NCBI GenBank assembly: GCA_947444925.1
Contig: CANFBW010000006.1
Span: 20,533-84,532 of the forward strand
Origin: Flavobacteriales bacterium
GTDB taxonomy: Bacteria > Bacteroidota > Bacteroidia > Flavobacteriales_C > GCA-002722245
Length of the DNA: 64,000 nucleotides
Direction: 5' to 3'
In this document: positions 19,114 through 28,985 of the stretch, one piece after another
How the letters are laid out: each line of letters starts with the position of its first letter
Numbering within the stretch: the first letter of the stretch is position 1
Notes under the pieces: model-generated
What the model was told of the DNA's origin: nothing
Seen by the model: the letters and a program-made list of their open reading frames with translations, nothing else
The model's database searches: none
Program-made: the position numbers and the translations under genes

Positions 19114-21375
19114 GTGCAAGATTACATCAAACAATTAAATCCCAGTCAGGCAGAAGCAGTGCTGGGAACCGAAGGACCATCTATGGTTCTTGCTGGAGCT
19201 GGCTCCGGAAAAACTCGGGTACTTACCTACCGCATTGCCCACCTAATCGGCAATGGCGTGAGTCCTTTCAATATTCTCGCGCTAACCTTTACCAACAAGG
19301 CTGCGAAAGAAATGCGCGAAAGAATTGAAAAAATTTTGGGACCACAGGCACGCAACACTTGGATGGGTACTTTTCACTCTGTATTCGCTAAAATTTTGCG
19401 CATTGAACACCTTAAAATTAATTTTCCTGCCGACTTCACTATTTACGACACCGTTGATTCAAAAAACCTGATCAAGGCCATCGTTAAAGAACTGGCCCTC
19501 GACGATAAAATATACAAAAGTGGCGTGGTTCTGAGCCGCATCTCCACGGCGAAAAACAATTTGATCTCGGCTGAAAAATACAGCAACGACGAACACATCA
19601 AGCAGGAAGACAAAATGACTGCAAAACCACGAATGGCAGAAATTTACACGATGTACCAAAACAGAATGCTAAAGTCTTCTGCGATGGATTTCGACGACCT
19701 GCTTTTCAAAACCAACATATTGCTGAAAGACCAACCCGATGTGCTACTGAAGTACCAGCACATGTTCAAGTACATTTTGGTTGACGAGTACCAAGATACC
19801 AATTTTTCGCAATATGTCATTGTAAAAAGACTCGCCGCAGCGCACCGAAATCTTTGCGTGGTGGGCGACGACGCACAAAGTATTTACTCTTTTAGAGGTG
19901 CCGATATCGGCAATATCCTTTCCTTTCAAAAAGATTATCCTGAAGCACAATTGTACAAGCTCGAGCAAAATTACAGAAGTTCGAAAAATATTGTGAACGC
20001 CGCCAACGCCATCATTGCCAACAACAAAGACCAGATTCACAAAACGGTGTGGACAGATAACGGCGACGGCGAAAAAATAAAAATAATCAAAACCGCCACC
20101 GACAATGAAGAAGGCTCCTTTGTAGCCAAAAGCATTTTCAGCGAAAAAATGAATTCACAGGCGCAAAACCTAGAGTTCGCTATACTTTACCGCACCAACG
20201 CACAATCGCGCTCTATTGAAGAAGCACTGCGAAAACACAATATTCCCTATAAAATTTACGGGGGACTCTCCTTTTACCAGCGCAAAGAAATCAAAGAACT
20301 CATCGCTTACTACCGTTTGGTGCTGAATCCACATGATGAAGAAGCGTTAAAAAGAGTCATCAATTTCCCCGGACGCGGCATTGGAAAAACCACCATCGAC
20401 AAAGTCATTATCGCCGCCAACAATAATGAAACCAGCATGTGGAACATCATCAGTTCACCCAATAAATACCCAGGTATTGGCGACTCCACCCAAAGTAAAC
20501 TTGCAGCCTTCGTTGACATGATCAATGGTTTTCATAAGGTTATTCGAAAATTCACGGCATACGACCTCGGACAGCAAATTGCATCCGCGTCAGGCATTTC
20601 AAAAGAATATTTCACCGACAAAACACCAGAAGGCGTAAGTCGTTATGAAAATATTCAGGAATTGCTCAATGGCCTCAAACACTTCAGTGCTTTGCAAGAA
20701 GACGAACATTTTGAAGAACCAACACATACCTTAGACAAGTTTATGTCGGATATCGCACTGCTCACGGATGCCGATAATGAAAAAGATGAAGACAAAGACA
20801 AAGTAGCACTAATGACCATACATGCCGCAAAGGGACTTGAATTCAACCATGTATTTATTGTAGGAATGGAAGAAAACCTTTTTCCTTCTCAGCTTTCGGT
20901 ACATTCACGCACAGAACTAGAGGAAGAACGCCGATTGTTCTACGTAGCCCTTACGCGTGCAAAGAAAACAGTACACCTCACCTATGCGCAAAACCGCTTC
21001 CGTTATGGCAATGTTGTTTTCTCAGAACCGAGTCGATTCATTGCTGAACTTAACGAAGAATACATTGAAAAAAACACCAACAAACCAGTGGTGCGTGTGC
21101 AAGCATCGTCGAGCCACTCTGCTGAATTTGCCGCGCCGCGACCAGTGATCAAAAGTACATTTGTAAAATTGTCTTCAGTAGTGCAAGCCAAAAGCAGTTC
21201 AAACAACTCGGCCGACATCAGCGAAGGTGTTGACGTGGAACACATGCGCTTTGGAAAAGGAAAAGTGATCTCTATTGAAGGTAATGATGCCAACCGAAAA
21301 GCGACCATTGATTTTGAAAAACACGGAAAAAAACAACTACTACTGAAGTTTGCTCAACTAAAAGTAATAAATTAG
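19114..21375 (+). CDS. UvrD/PcrA-type ATP-dependent DNA helicase
   Basis: A 753-residue superfamily 1A helicase with Q-motif (LNPSQAEAV), Walker A GAGSGKTRVL, motif II VDEYQDTN, motif III DDAQSIYSFRGA, motif IV QNYRSSKNI, motif V TIHAAKGLEF and motif VI YVALTRAKK. It unwinds DNA 3' to 5' in repair and replication-fork rescue. The C-terminal ~100 residues are low-complexity followed by a small basic domain, as in PcrA. The start is GTG at 19114; no ATG is available without losing the conserved DYIKQLNPSQ. It is followed after 18 bases by the DUF4290 gene and probably shares its transcript. Confidence 0.93.
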   Translation: MQDYIKQLNPSQAEAVLGTEGPSMVLAGAGSGKTRVLTYRIAHLIGNGVSPFNILALTFTNKAAKEMRERIEKILGPQARNTWMGTFHSVFAKILRIEHLKINFPADFTIYDTVDSKNLIKAIVKELALDDKIYKSGVVLSRISTAKNNLISAEKYSNDEHIKQEDKMTAKPRMAEIYTMYQNRMLKSSAMDFDDLLFKTNILLKDQPDVLLKYQHMFKYILVDEYQDTNFSQYVIVKRLAAAHRNLCVVGDDAQSIYSFRGADIGNILSFQKDYPEAQLYKLEQNYRSSKNIVNAANAIIANNKDQIHKTVWTDNGDGEKIKIIKTATDNEEGSFVAKSIFSEKMNSQAQNLEFAILYRTNAQSRSIEEALRKHNIPYKIYGGLSFYQRKEIKELIAYYRLVLNPHDEEALKRVINFPGRGIGKTTIDKVIIAANNNETSMWNIISSPNKYPGIGDSTQSKLAAFVDMINGFHKVIRKFTAYDLGQQIASASGISKEYFTDKTPEGVSRYENIQELLNGLKHFSALQEDEHFEEPTHTLDKFMSDIALLTDADNEKDEDKDKVALMTIHAAKGLEFNHVFIVGMEENLFPSQLSVHSRTELEEERRLFYVALTRAKKTVHLTYAQNRFRYGNVVFSEPSRFIAELNEEYIEKNTNKPVVRVQASSSHSAEFAAPRPVIKSTFVKLSSVVQAKSSSNNSADISEGVDVEHMRFGKGKVISIEGNDANRKATIDFEKHGKKQLLLKFAQLKVIN

Positions 21376-21393
21376 CCCATTCAATTAAGATTC

Positions 21394-22074
21394 ATGGAAT
21401 ACAATACACAAAGAGGAAACCTTACCATACCAGAATACGGAAGAAATGTGCAGAAGATGATCAACTTCGCTTTAACCGTTAACGATAGAGATTTGCGCAC
21501 TACAGTGAGTCGCTCTATTATTAAGGTGATGGGGCAATTGAGCCCACATTTGCGCGACGTTACCGACTTTAACCACAAGCTTTGGGACCAACTGATCATC
21601 ATGTCGGATTTCAAACTCGATGTTGATGCTCCTTATCCCTACCCTGATAAAGCGGTGCTTTTTGAAAAACCAAAAAGACTTGCTTACCCCCACAAAGTCA
21701 TCAAAAACAAACACTACGGTTATGTAATTGAAGACCTGATCAAGAAGGCCAGCGTGATGGAGGATCCAAAAGAAAAACACGCCCTCACATACACCATCGC
21801 GAACATGATGAAAAAAGCTTACATGAACTGGAACAAAGAATCGGTAAGCGACAAAATCATCATCGAACAATTGGCGCACTTCTCAGGCGGCAAATTGTCA
21901 CTCGACATCAACACACGTCTTGAAGTTATATCTGAACCAACAGCGCCTATCAATCAAAAAGGTGGTTCATCATTCAAAAAGAACAACAACTTTAAGAAAG
22001 GCGGACACTTTGGTAAAGGAGGAGGCGGAAGCGGAAGCGGAAGCAACAATAACAACAAAAGAAGATTTAAATAA
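21394..22074 (+). CDS. DUF4290 family protein
   Basis: A 226-residue protein starting MEYNTQRGNLTIPEYGRNVQ, a recognisable DUF4290 start; this family is restricted to Bacteroidota and commonly lies before murA, as here. The first ~185 residues are helical and well conserved. The tail is rich in Lys, Gly and Asn (GGGGSGSGSNNNN), probably disordered and able to bind nucleic acid, though that is inference. Function is not known. It is 21 bases from murA. Confidence 0.88.
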   Translation: MEYNTQRGNLTIPEYGRNVQKMINFALTVNDRDLRTTVSRSIIKVMGQLSPHLRDVTDFNHKLWDQLIIMSDFKLDVDAPYPYPDKAVLFEKPKRLAYPHKVIKNKHYGYVIEDLIKKASVMEDPKEKHALTYTIANMMKKAYMNWNKESVSDKIIIEQLAHFSGGKLSLDINTRLEVISEPTAPINQKGGSSFKKNNNFKKGGHFGKGGGGSGSGSNNNNKRRFK

Positions 22075-22095
22075 AATAGAAAAAGCTGATTCAGA

Positions 22096-23403
22096 ATGGC
22101 AAAATTCATCATACAAGGAGGCACAAAACTCAAAGGCGAAATCACTCCACAAGGCGCTAAAAACGAAGCATTACAAATTTTAAATGCCGTTTTATTGACT
22201 CCTGAAAAAGTACGCATCAACAACATACCGAACATCGTTGACGTGAACAAGCTCATCGACTTGCTGAAAAGCTTAGGCGTTAAAGTGGACAAAATTAGCG
22301 AGAGCACCTATGACTTTCAAGCCGATGATGTCAATCTTGACTATTTGCAATCTCCTGAATTCATGAAAAAAGGTGGCGCTTTGCGTGGCTCTATCATGAT
22401 CGTTGGACCAATGTTAGGCCGTTTTGGAAAAGGCTACATCCCTGCTCCCGGAGGAGATAAAATTGGACGAAGAAGAGTCGACACACATTTCGACGGATTT
22501 CAAATGCTCGGTGCTAAATTTGAATACCAAGCAGCAAGCAAATTCTATAAAGTTGAAGGAAAACCTTTGCGAGGCGCCGATATATTACTTGACGAAGCGT
22601 CTGTTACTGGAACAGCCAACATCGTAATGGCCGCAGTTTTAGCCAAAGGCAGAACCACAATCTATTATGCTGCATGCGAACCCTATTTGCAACAACTCTG
22701 CAAAATGTTGAACCGTATGGGCGCAAAAATTAGTGGTATCGGCTCTAACTTATTGACCATTGATGGTGTTGATGCCCTCGGCGGAACAGAACATACCATG
22801 CTTCCCGATATGATTGAAATTGGCAGTTTCATTGGTTTGGCAGCAATGACCAAATCGGAAATTCGCATCAAAAACGTGTCTTACGAAAACCTCGGTATTA
22901 TCCCGCGAACTTTTCAACGCTTAGGTATTCAAATGGAGCTGCAAGGCGATGACCTCATTATTCCATCTCAAGAGAATTATACTTTAGATACTTTCATCGA
23001 CGGCTCCATTCTAACAATTTCCGACGCTCCATGGCCAGGTTTCACACCCGATTTGCTCAGTATAGTTTTGGTTGTCGCTACACAGGCCAAAGGAACGGTA
23101 CTGATTCATCAAAAAATGTTTGAGAGCAGATTGTTCTTCACTGACAAACTCATCGACATGGGTGCACAAATCATATTGTGTGATCCGCACCGCGCCACAG
23201 TAATTGGCTTGAACCGACAAACGCGTTTACGAGGTATTGAAATGACCTCTCCCGACATCAGAGCCGGAGTTTCTTTGTTGATCGCTGCCATGTCGGCAGA
23301 TGGACAAAGCACCATCCACAACATCGATCAAATCGATAGAGGATATCAAAATATCGACACCCGATTGAATGCCATCGGCGCTAAAATTCAAAGAGTAGAC
23401 TAA
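22096..23403 (+). CDS. murA: UDP-N-acetylglucosamine 1-carboxyvinyltransferase, Asp active-site form
   Basis: A 435-residue MurA, the enzyme that transfers enolpyruvate from PEP to UDP-GlcNAc in the first committed step of peptidoglycan synthesis. It shows KGEITPQGAKNEAL (Lys-Asn binding pair), GSIMIVGPMLGRFG and the catalytic loop PAPGGDKIGRR. The residue equal to E. coli Cys115 is Asp (D121). Asp-type MurA enzymes, known from Mycobacterium and Chlamydia, stay active but are not alkylated by fosfomycin, so intrinsic resistance is expected. Its stop overlaps the start of the next gene (TAATG). Confidence 0.96.
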   Translation: MAKFIIQGGTKLKGEITPQGAKNEALQILNAVLLTPEKVRINNIPNIVDVNKLIDLLKSLGVKVDKISESTYDFQADDVNLDYLQSPEFMKKGGALRGSIMIVGPMLGRFGKGYIPAPGGDKIGRRRVDTHFDGFQMLGAKFEYQAASKFYKVEGKPLRGADILLDEASVTGTANIVMAAVLAKGRTTIYYAACEPYLQQLCKMLNRMGAKISGIGSNLLTIDGVDALGGTEHTMLPDMIEIGSFIGLAAMTKSEIRIKNVSYENLGIIPRTFQRLGIQMELQGDDLIIPSQENYTLDTFIDGSILTISDAPWPGFTPDLLSIVLVVATQAKGTVLIHQKMFESRLFFTDKLIDMGAQIILCDPHRATVIGLNRQTRLRGIEMTSPDIRAGVSLLIAAMSADGQSTIHNIDQIDRGYQNIDTRLNAIGAKIQRVD

Positions 23404-23939
23404 TGAAAGCAACACTTGTTCTGCTTGCATTTGCAACATTGCTTTACGCGTTCAATACATCTGTATCAAAGCAGAGTGTGTTAGGAAAAAGTGCTCCTGA
23501 AATTGTACTACTCAATCCAGAAGGCAAAAGCATTAAGCTCTCCTCGCTGCGAGGAAAATACGTATTGCTAGACTTTTGGGCATCATGGTGTGGCCCTTGC
23601 CGACGTGAAAATCCAAATTTAGTAAGCACATACGCTGCCTACAAAACAAAAAAATTCATCGTCGCTCCAGGCGCTAAAAAGACAGCCAAAGGTTTTGAAA
23701 TCTATCAAGTTTCTATTGATGAAAACAGCGCCCAATGGAAAGCTGCCATTCAAAAAGATGGCTTAAACTGGCCCAATCATGTGGTAGATCCTGCCGGATG
23801 GCATTCAGCCGTGGCGCGACTTTACAACGTAAACTCTATTCCAAGCAACTTTTTAATTGACCCCAAAGGCGTCATTGTTGCTAGCAACCTGAGAGGCAGC
23901 GCCCTCAAAGAGAAACTCGACTTGCTATTGGCAAAATAG
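23403..23939 (+). CDS. TlpA/ResA-like thiol-disulfide oxidoreductase
   Basis: A 178-residue exported thioredoxin-fold protein. It has an N-terminal signal or anchor (LVLLAFATLLYAFN), an AhpC/TSA-type start (GKSAPEIVLLNPEGK) and the active site WASWCGPCRRENP, followed by the cis-Pro region SIPSNFLIDPKG. It probably reduces or shuffles disulfides in the periplasm. A 25-residue insertion after the active site (YKTKKFIVAPGAKKTAKGFE) is typical of Bacteroidota TlpA-like proteins. Translation is coupled to murA; a direct functional link is not known. Confidence 0.9.
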   Translation: MKATLVLLAFATLLYAFNTSVSKQSVLGKSAPEIVLLNPEGKSIKLSSLRGKYVLLDFWASWCGPCRRENPNLVSTYAAYKTKKFIVAPGAKKTAKGFEIYQVSIDENSAQWKAAIQKDGLNWPNHVVDPAGWHSAVARLYNVNSIPSNFLIDPKGVIVASNLRGSALKEKLDLLLAK

Positions 23940-23951
23940 GTCGTCTGTCAA

Positions 23952-23984
23952 TTTGTCTATTATTTTTCAATGGCACTATATCTG
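23952..23984 (+). promoter_or_regulatory. Probable promoter of grpE-dnaJ
   Basis: TTTG (23952-23955), a 21-base spacer and TATATCTG (23977-23984), one mismatch from TAnnTTTG. The predicted start leaves a leader of about 25 bases before the grpE ATG. No CIRCE inverted repeat is visible, so HrcA control is not indicated. Confidence 0.5.
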
Positions 23985-24014
23985 CAAAGACGCGTGTGAC
24001 TAAAACAATTTACC

Positions 24015-24539
24015 ATGAATACTGAAGAAAAAGAAACACAAGAAATCAACAACGAAGCTGCGCAAGAAAGCACAGAAACCCCTATTGAAAAGCCTTCCCA
24101 AACGCCGGAAGACAAAATAAATGAACTCAACGACAAATATTTGAGATTGTACTCAGAGTTCGACAACTTCAGAAAAAGAACAAATAAAGAGAAAGCCGAA
24201 ATATACAATAGTGCCACAAGTGACGTATTTAAGTCATTTTTGCCTGTATTAGACGATTTTGACAGAGCCGCAAAATCAGTGCAAGAAGCACAAGACCTCA
24301 AAAGCCTAAAGCAAGGTGTTGAACTTATACGCAACAAACTGATCACTACCCTAAAGCAAAAAGGTTTAGAAGAAATGGACGCCAAAGGAAAAGAGTTTAA
24401 TGGCGACCTACACGAAGCCATCACTGAAATTCCGGCTCCTTCTGAAAAGATGAAGGGCAAAATCGTTGATGTGATCGAAAAAGGATACACCCTCGATGGT
24501 AAAATAGTGCGCTACGCAAAAGTGGTGGTTGGTAAATAA
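24015..24539 (+). CDS. grpE: Nucleotide exchange factor GrpE
   Basis: A 174-residue protein with an acidic disordered N-terminus (about 1-35), a long coiled-coil (about 36-95, [21 protein letters not shown]) and a beta-domain with the family signature [13 protein letters not shown] and [20 protein letters not shown]. It releases ADP from DnaK in the Hsp70 cycle. It is 23 bases upstream of dnaJ; dnaK itself is not in the window. Length is normal. Confidence 0.97.
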   Translation: MNTEEKETQEINNEAAQESTETPIEKPSQTPEDKINELNDKYLRLYSEFDNFRKRTNKEKAEIYNSATSDVFKSFLPVLDDFDRAAKSVQEAQDLKSLKQGVELIRNKLITTLKQKGLEEMDAKGKEFNGDLHEAITEIPAPSEKMKGKIVDVIEKGYTLDGKIVRYAKVVVGK

Positions 24540-24562
24540 CAGCAAAGATCTGCATTGAACAT

Positions 24563-25711
24563 ATGGCAAAAAGAGATTTATACGAAGTATTAGGCCTAAA
24601 GAAAGGCGCAGCTGAAGACGAAATAAAAAAAGCCTACCGCAAAATGGCTTTGCAGTTTCACCCTGACAAAAATCCAGGCAACAAAGAAGCCGAAGAAAAA
24701 TTTAAAGAAGCTGCTGCAGCCTACGACGTACTGAGCAGTAAAGAAAAAAAACAACGCTACGACCAGTTTGGACACGCAGGTGTTGGCAGCGCTGCTGGCG
24801 GTGGTGGCGGCGGCGGTGGATTTGGCGGTGGCATGAACATGGACGACATCTTCTCACAATTCGGCGATATCTTTGGCGGATTTGGCGGCGGTGGCGGACA
24901 GCGCGCCGGACGACGTGTCAACAGAGGTTCGAACATACGCATCAAAGTAGCATTAACACTAGAAGAAATTGCTACTGGCGTTGAAAAGAAAATCAAGGTC
25001 AACAAACTCATTGCCTGTGACACCTGTACAGGCACTGGATCAGAGGCTGGAAGCGGCTTTGACAATTGCGGTACTTGCCGCGGAAGCGGACAAGTTACAC
25101 GCGTTACCAACACCATTCTTGGTCAAATGCAATCAACAGCAACGTGTCCCACTTGCAGCGGAGAAGGAAAAATCATCAAAAACAAATGTAAAAAATGTAC
25201 TGGTGAAGGAGTAGTGCGTGGTGAAAATGTAATTCCCATCAACATTCCTGCAGGTGTGCAAGAGGGCATGCAATTGCAAGTAAGCGGAATGGGCAACGCT
25301 GGCGCACGAGGCGGCGTAAACGGCGACCTACTTGTTGTCATTGAAGAAAAAGAACACGAGTGCCTATCCCGCGATGGCAACGACTTGCACTACGACCTAT
25401 TCGTTAACTTTGCTGATGCAGCACTTGGCGCTGATGCCATAGTACCTGCTCTTAGTGGCAAAGTGAAAATTAAAATTGAACCTGGAACTCACGCTGGCAA
25501 AATATTGCGCCTTAAACACAAAGGACTGCCAAATGTCAGCTACCATGAAACTGGAGATCTACTGGTGAATATCAATGTTTGGACGCCTCAAAAACTGAGT
25601 TCCGACGAGAAAAAAATTCTAGAGAAATTGCGCGATTCAGAAAACTTTATTCCGAGTCCTAGCAAGAAAGACAAAGGTTTTTTTGGTAGGATGAAAGAGA
25701 TGTTTGAGTAG
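24563..25711 (+). CDS. dnaJ: Chaperone protein DnaJ
   Basis: A 382-residue type I Hsp40: J domain (1-70) with the HPDKNPG motif, Gly/Phe-rich linker (about 75-120), and a zinc-binding domain with four CxxCxGxG repeats ([32 protein letters not shown]) at about 152-215, then the C-terminal substrate-binding domains. It stimulates DnaK ATPase and delivers substrates. Complete and canonical; cotranscribed with grpE. Confidence 0.97.
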   Translation: MAKRDLYEVLGLKKGAAEDEIKKAYRKMALQFHPDKNPGNKEAEEKFKEAAAAYDVLSSKEKKQRYDQFGHAGVGSAAGGGGGGGGFGGGMNMDDIFSQFGDIFGGFGGGGGQRAGRRVNRGSNIRIKVALTLEEIATGVEKKIKVNKLIACDTCTGTGSEAGSGFDNCGTCRGSGQVTRVTNTILGQMQSTATCPTCSGEGKIIKNKCKKCTGEGVVRGENVIPINIPAGVQEGMQLQVSGMGNAGARGGVNGDLLVVIEEKEHECLSRDGNDLHYDLFVNFADAALGADAIVPALSGKVKIKIEPGTHAGKILRLKHKGLPNVSYHETGDLLVNINVWTPQKLSSDEKKILEKLRDSENFIPSPSKKDKGFFGRMKEMFE

Positions 25712-25814
25712 TAATTTAGATTTTCTTATTGAATACGAATTTCTATCTTTAGCGCACAAAGAACGAAAATTAACAAGGACTGTAATCACGATCATCAGTC
25801 TAAAAATTTGTAAA

Positions 25815-26717
25815 ATGAAATACTTCTCTTTTTTACTATTGATGTTACTAAGCACAATCTCATTTGCTCAAAACCTTGTAAGCAATGGTGATTTTGAAGC
25901 TGGAAACACTGGCTTTACAACTACCTATGTCAATGTTCCACCAGCTGCAAATCCAACACCAGGCCCATCACATTACGCCATCACTGATACCGCTGAATGG
26001 TACAAACCTATAGGCGGACAACCGCATCCTTGGCAACCCTGCACCGACCACACACACTTGAGTGGCCCTGGTAAAAACATGATGGTGATGGATGCAGCAT
26101 CGGTAGCAAACCAACCCCTTTGGTGTCAAACAGTATACAATATCAAACCCAATACTGCCTACAAATTTTCAACGTGGGTAGAATCGGTAATACTTATTAA
26201 AGAGTACGGAACCCCATCTTTACCAATCCTACAATTTAAAATTAACGGCGAATTATTGGGACAGCCATTTAAAGTAACTGATGATGCATGCAATTGGAGC
26301 CAGTTCTACGAAATCTGGAATTCAGGTAATTCAACATCAGCAGACATTTGTATCGTTAACCAAAATCTTGAACAAAAAGGAAATGACTTAGCGATTGACG
26401 ACATTTCGCTGATGGAAGTTGGTCTTTCGATGCCCAATGTTTTTACGCCAAATGGCGATGGTAAAAACGACACTTATGTTCCTATCACCTTTGAAGAGGT
26501 GGACTCTTATTCATTCATTATCATAGACCGCTGGGGCCGTTTAGTATATGAGCAAAAACAAGCTGCTTCCGTTATACAACCCACATGGAACGGGAAAATG
26601 ATGGGCGATGGTGCCGATTGTGCTGCAGGAACTTACTATTGGGTGCTGAACTATGGCGTTGTAACCAACACCACAGAAAACAAAACCCTCACAGGCTACC
26701 TTACATTAATTAGATAG
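25815..26717 (+). CDS. Secreted protein with T9SS type B (CHU_C) sorting domain
   Basis: The tracked ORF starts at 25704 but the signal peptide MKYFSFLLLMLLSTISFAQ fixes the start at the ATG 25815-25817, giving 300 residues. An N-terminal jelly-roll-like region (LVSNGDFEAGNTGF, about 20-200) resembles carbohydrate-binding folds. The C-terminal ~85 residues are a gliding-motility-associated CHU_C domain (MPNVFTPNGDGKND, IIDRWGRLVYE, AGTYYWVLNYG), the type B signal for export by the type IX system. The ligand is unknown. A TATCTTTAGCGC sequence just upstream could be its -7 element. Confidence 0.87.
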   Translation: MKYFSFLLLMLLSTISFAQNLVSNGDFEAGNTGFTTTYVNVPPAANPTPGPSHYAITDTAEWYKPIGGQPHPWQPCTDHTHLSGPGKNMMVMDAASVANQPLWCQTVYNIKPNTAYKFSTWVESVILIKEYGTPSLPILQFKINGELLGQPFKVTDDACNWSQFYEIWNSGNSTSADICIVNQNLEQKGNDLAIDDISLMEVGLSMPNVFTPNGDGKNDTYVPITFEEVDSYSFIIIDRWGRLVYEQKQAASVIQPTWNGKMMGDGADCAAGTYYWVLNYGVVTNTTENKTLTGYLTLIR

Positions 26718-26733
26718 TTCTCAACCTTACTGC

Positions 26734-27654
26734 ATGCTCAAGGTTGACAACATCGATAAATTTTACGGCGATTACCAAGCTTTAAGCAACGTCAGTATTT
26801 TTATTCCTGAAAAATGCATCTATGGCTTACTCGGCCCGAATGGTGCCGGTAAAACATCCTTGTTACGCATCATCAACCAAATCACCGCACCCGACAGTGG
26901 TGGCATTACCTTACACGGCCAACCCTTGGAGCGAAAGCACTGTGAAGTCATCGGCTATCTTCCCGAAGAACGCGGATTGTACCGCAAAATGAAAGTAGGC
27001 GAGCAAGCCATGTACCTCGCACAATTAAAAGGCTTAGACAAAGTTGAAGCAAAAAAAAGATTACTACGCTGGTTTGAAAAATTTGAAATTGCATCATGGT
27101 GGAACCGCAAAGTAGAAGACCTTTCCAAGGGAATGCAGCAAAAAGTGCAATTCATTGTAACGGTGATTCACGAACCCGAATTATTGATTCTCGATGAACC
27201 TTTCAGTGGCTTCGATCCCATCAACGCAGAGCTGATTAAAAACGAAATTTTACAACTTCGCAAAGAAGGCGCCACCATCATTTTTTCTACACACAACATG
27301 AAATCAGTAGAGGAAATGTGCGACAAAATTGCGCTTATTCACCGCTCCAAAAAAATACTGGAAGGAAAGGTAGAAACCATTAAAAACAAATACAGAGCCG
27401 ACCTCTATGAAATCGCATTTGAAGGCAATATGATTTCATTCACTACGGCCCTATGGGCGGGCTACACACTGGTGAAGCACGAAGGCGAAAAAAACAATTT
27501 CAAAGCCACCATTAAATGCGACGGCAAACAATCCATCAACGATTTACTAGCGGTGCTTTTACCTGCCGTAAAAATAAAAAGCGTAATTGAGGTCTTGCCA
27601 AGCATGCACGATATATTCATTCAAAAAGTACAAGAGATCAATGAACAAAACTAA
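26734..27654 (+). CDS. ABC transporter ATP-binding protein (NatA-like)
   Basis: A 306-residue ATPase with Walker A GPNGAGKTS, signature LSKGMQQK, Walker B LLILDEPFSGFDP and the switch His in IIFSTHNM. The ~75-residue C-terminal extension after 225 matches DUF4162, common in the Nat/CcmA-type exporter group. It overlaps the permease gene by 14 bases, so the two form one exporter. Substrate is unknown; sodium export (Nat) or drug efflux are family precedents only. Confidence 0.93.
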   Translation: MLKVDNIDKFYGDYQALSNVSIFIPEKCIYGLLGPNGAGKTSLLRIINQITAPDSGGITLHGQPLERKHCEVIGYLPEERGLYRKMKVGEQAMYLAQLKGLDKVEAKKRLLRWFEKFEIASWWNRKVEDLSKGMQQKVQFIVTVIHEPELLILDEPFSGFDPINAELIKNEILQLRKEGATIIFSTHNMKSVEEMCDKIALIHRSKKILEGKVETIKNKYRADLYEIAFEGNMISFTTALWAGYTLVKHEGEKNNFKATIKCDGKQSINDLLAVLLPAVKIKSVIEVLPSMHDIFIQKVQEINEQN

Positions 27655-28981
27655 GTTGATCATAGGTCGCGAATATTGGACGAGGGTGCGCAAGCCTTCG
27701 TTCATCATCATGTCAATTTTAGGGCCTTTACTCATCGCCTCAACCTTCATTATTCCAATACTGATTAAGGCCAGTAATTTTAAAACAATGTACGTGCAAG
27801 TGGTTGACTACTCGCACATCGTTCACCAAAACATTCGTTATTACAATTCTGATCACGTAGTATACCTGACCAATTTTGCCGATGGCGAAATCAATAAAGT
27901 TGTTGATCAATTTGCGCATTCTGATGATACTGCCGTGGTGCTGATTCCAGCACACTTTATGTCGGTGCCAAATGATGTCACCATTTTTCACAAAGACCAT
28001 CCTGGTGTAAATACCATCACCAAACTAAAAAACGATTTGCAGGATTTACGCGTGAAATACGCGGTAAAACAAGGCAACAACATTAACCTTGTCGATCTTG
28101 AAAAAATAATGCAGAAGGTTGACGTACACTTCTACAACGAGGGCACAGCCTTGGAAGTAAAAATATTTTTAGGCATTGCTGCTGGCTTTCTCATGTATCT
28201 GCTAATCATGTTGTACGGCGTTCAAGTAATGCGCGGTGTAATGGAAGAAAAAACAAACCGTATTGTAGAAGTCATCATTTCGTCAGTACGTCCGCTACAA
28301 TTACTTTATGGAAAAATAATTGGAATCGCACTCACAGGACTCACACAATTCGTCATCTTAATTGCCTTGCTACTCGTGCTCATTTCGTCGGCAAAAACAC
28401 TCTTTGTGCAAAGCTCAGTTGAAAAAGCACACGAACAAGTAACTGCGTTGCAAAGCCAAGGACAGGTGAATATGACTCCTGTTGAATCAGAAAAAAAGAC
28501 CAGTGTGAGCGAAGAAGAAATCACGCAATACATGTCGGATCTCGCGACAATTGCACCGCGAATGCTCTTTTGTTTTCCGCTATTTTTTATTGGCGGATAT
28601 CTTTTATACGCCTCTTTTTATGCAGCTATTGGTGCTGCTGTCGACTCTGAAACCGAAACACAACAGTTCGTTTTGCCTGTCACCATCCCTATCATTATCA
28701 GTATTTTTATCGCCAGTAATATTTTTGAAAACCCACATGGCGATCTTGCTTTTTGGACAAGCATCATTCCTCTCACTTCTCCAATTGTTATGCTCGCGCG
28801 ATTGCCCTTCATGGACCTCAGCACACAATGGTGGCAGGTTCTGCTAGCCCTTCTGCTGCTCTATGCAACATTCGTATTCACAACGAAACTTGCAGCTAAG
28901 ATTTACCGTACAGGCATACTCATGTATGGACAAAAAGCGAGTTACCGCTCCATTTTAAAATGGTTGCGCTATAAAAATTGA
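27641..28981 (+). CDS. ABC transporter permease (NatB/ABC-2 type)
   Basis: The start is taken as ATG 27641 (MNKTKLIIGREYWTRVRKP), inside the ORF that opens at 27587; this gives 446 residues and a 14-base overlap with the ATPase gene. One helix near residues 25-45 is followed by a ~150-residue extracytoplasmic domain and about five helices in the C-terminal half. The segment RGVMEEKTNRIVEVIISSVRP is the coupling-helix signature of ABC-2 permeases. A hydrophilic insert (about 255-300) lies between helices. Confidence 0.9.
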   Translation: MNKTKLIIGREYWTRVRKPSFIIMSILGPLLIASTFIIPILIKASNFKTMYVQVVDYSHIVHQNIRYYNSDHVVYLTNFADGEINKVVDQFAHSDDTAVVLIPAHFMSVPNDVTIFHKDHPGVNTITKLKNDLQDLRVKYAVKQGNNINLVDLEKIMQKVDVHFYNEGTALEVKIFLGIAAGFLMYLLIMLYGVQVMRGVMEEKTNRIVEVIISSVRPLQLLYGKIIGIALTGLTQFVILIALLLVLISSAKTLFVQSSVEKAHEQVTALQSQGQVNMTPVESEKKTSVSEEEITQYMSDLATIAPRMLFCFPLFFIGGYLLYASFYAAIGAAVDSETETQQFVLPVTIPIIISIFIASNIFENPHGDLAFWTSIIPLTSPIVMLARLPFMDLSTQWWQVLLALLLLYATFVFTTKLAAKIYRTGILMYGQKASYRSILKWLRYKN

Positions 28982-28985
28982 AACC

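Noticed and set aside
21472-21879. Minus-strand ORF of 135 aa
   Set aside because: Antisense of the DUF4290 gene, which has clear family motifs.
12780-23940. Search for lasso cyclase or protease genes around the precursor
   Set aside because: All genes between tex and the TlpA-like gene have other clear identities; none is asparagine-synthetase-like or PqqD-like.
23960-24490. Minus-strand ORF of 176 aa
   Set aside because: Antisense of grpE; composition (Ser/Leu/Phe) is that of a shadow frame.
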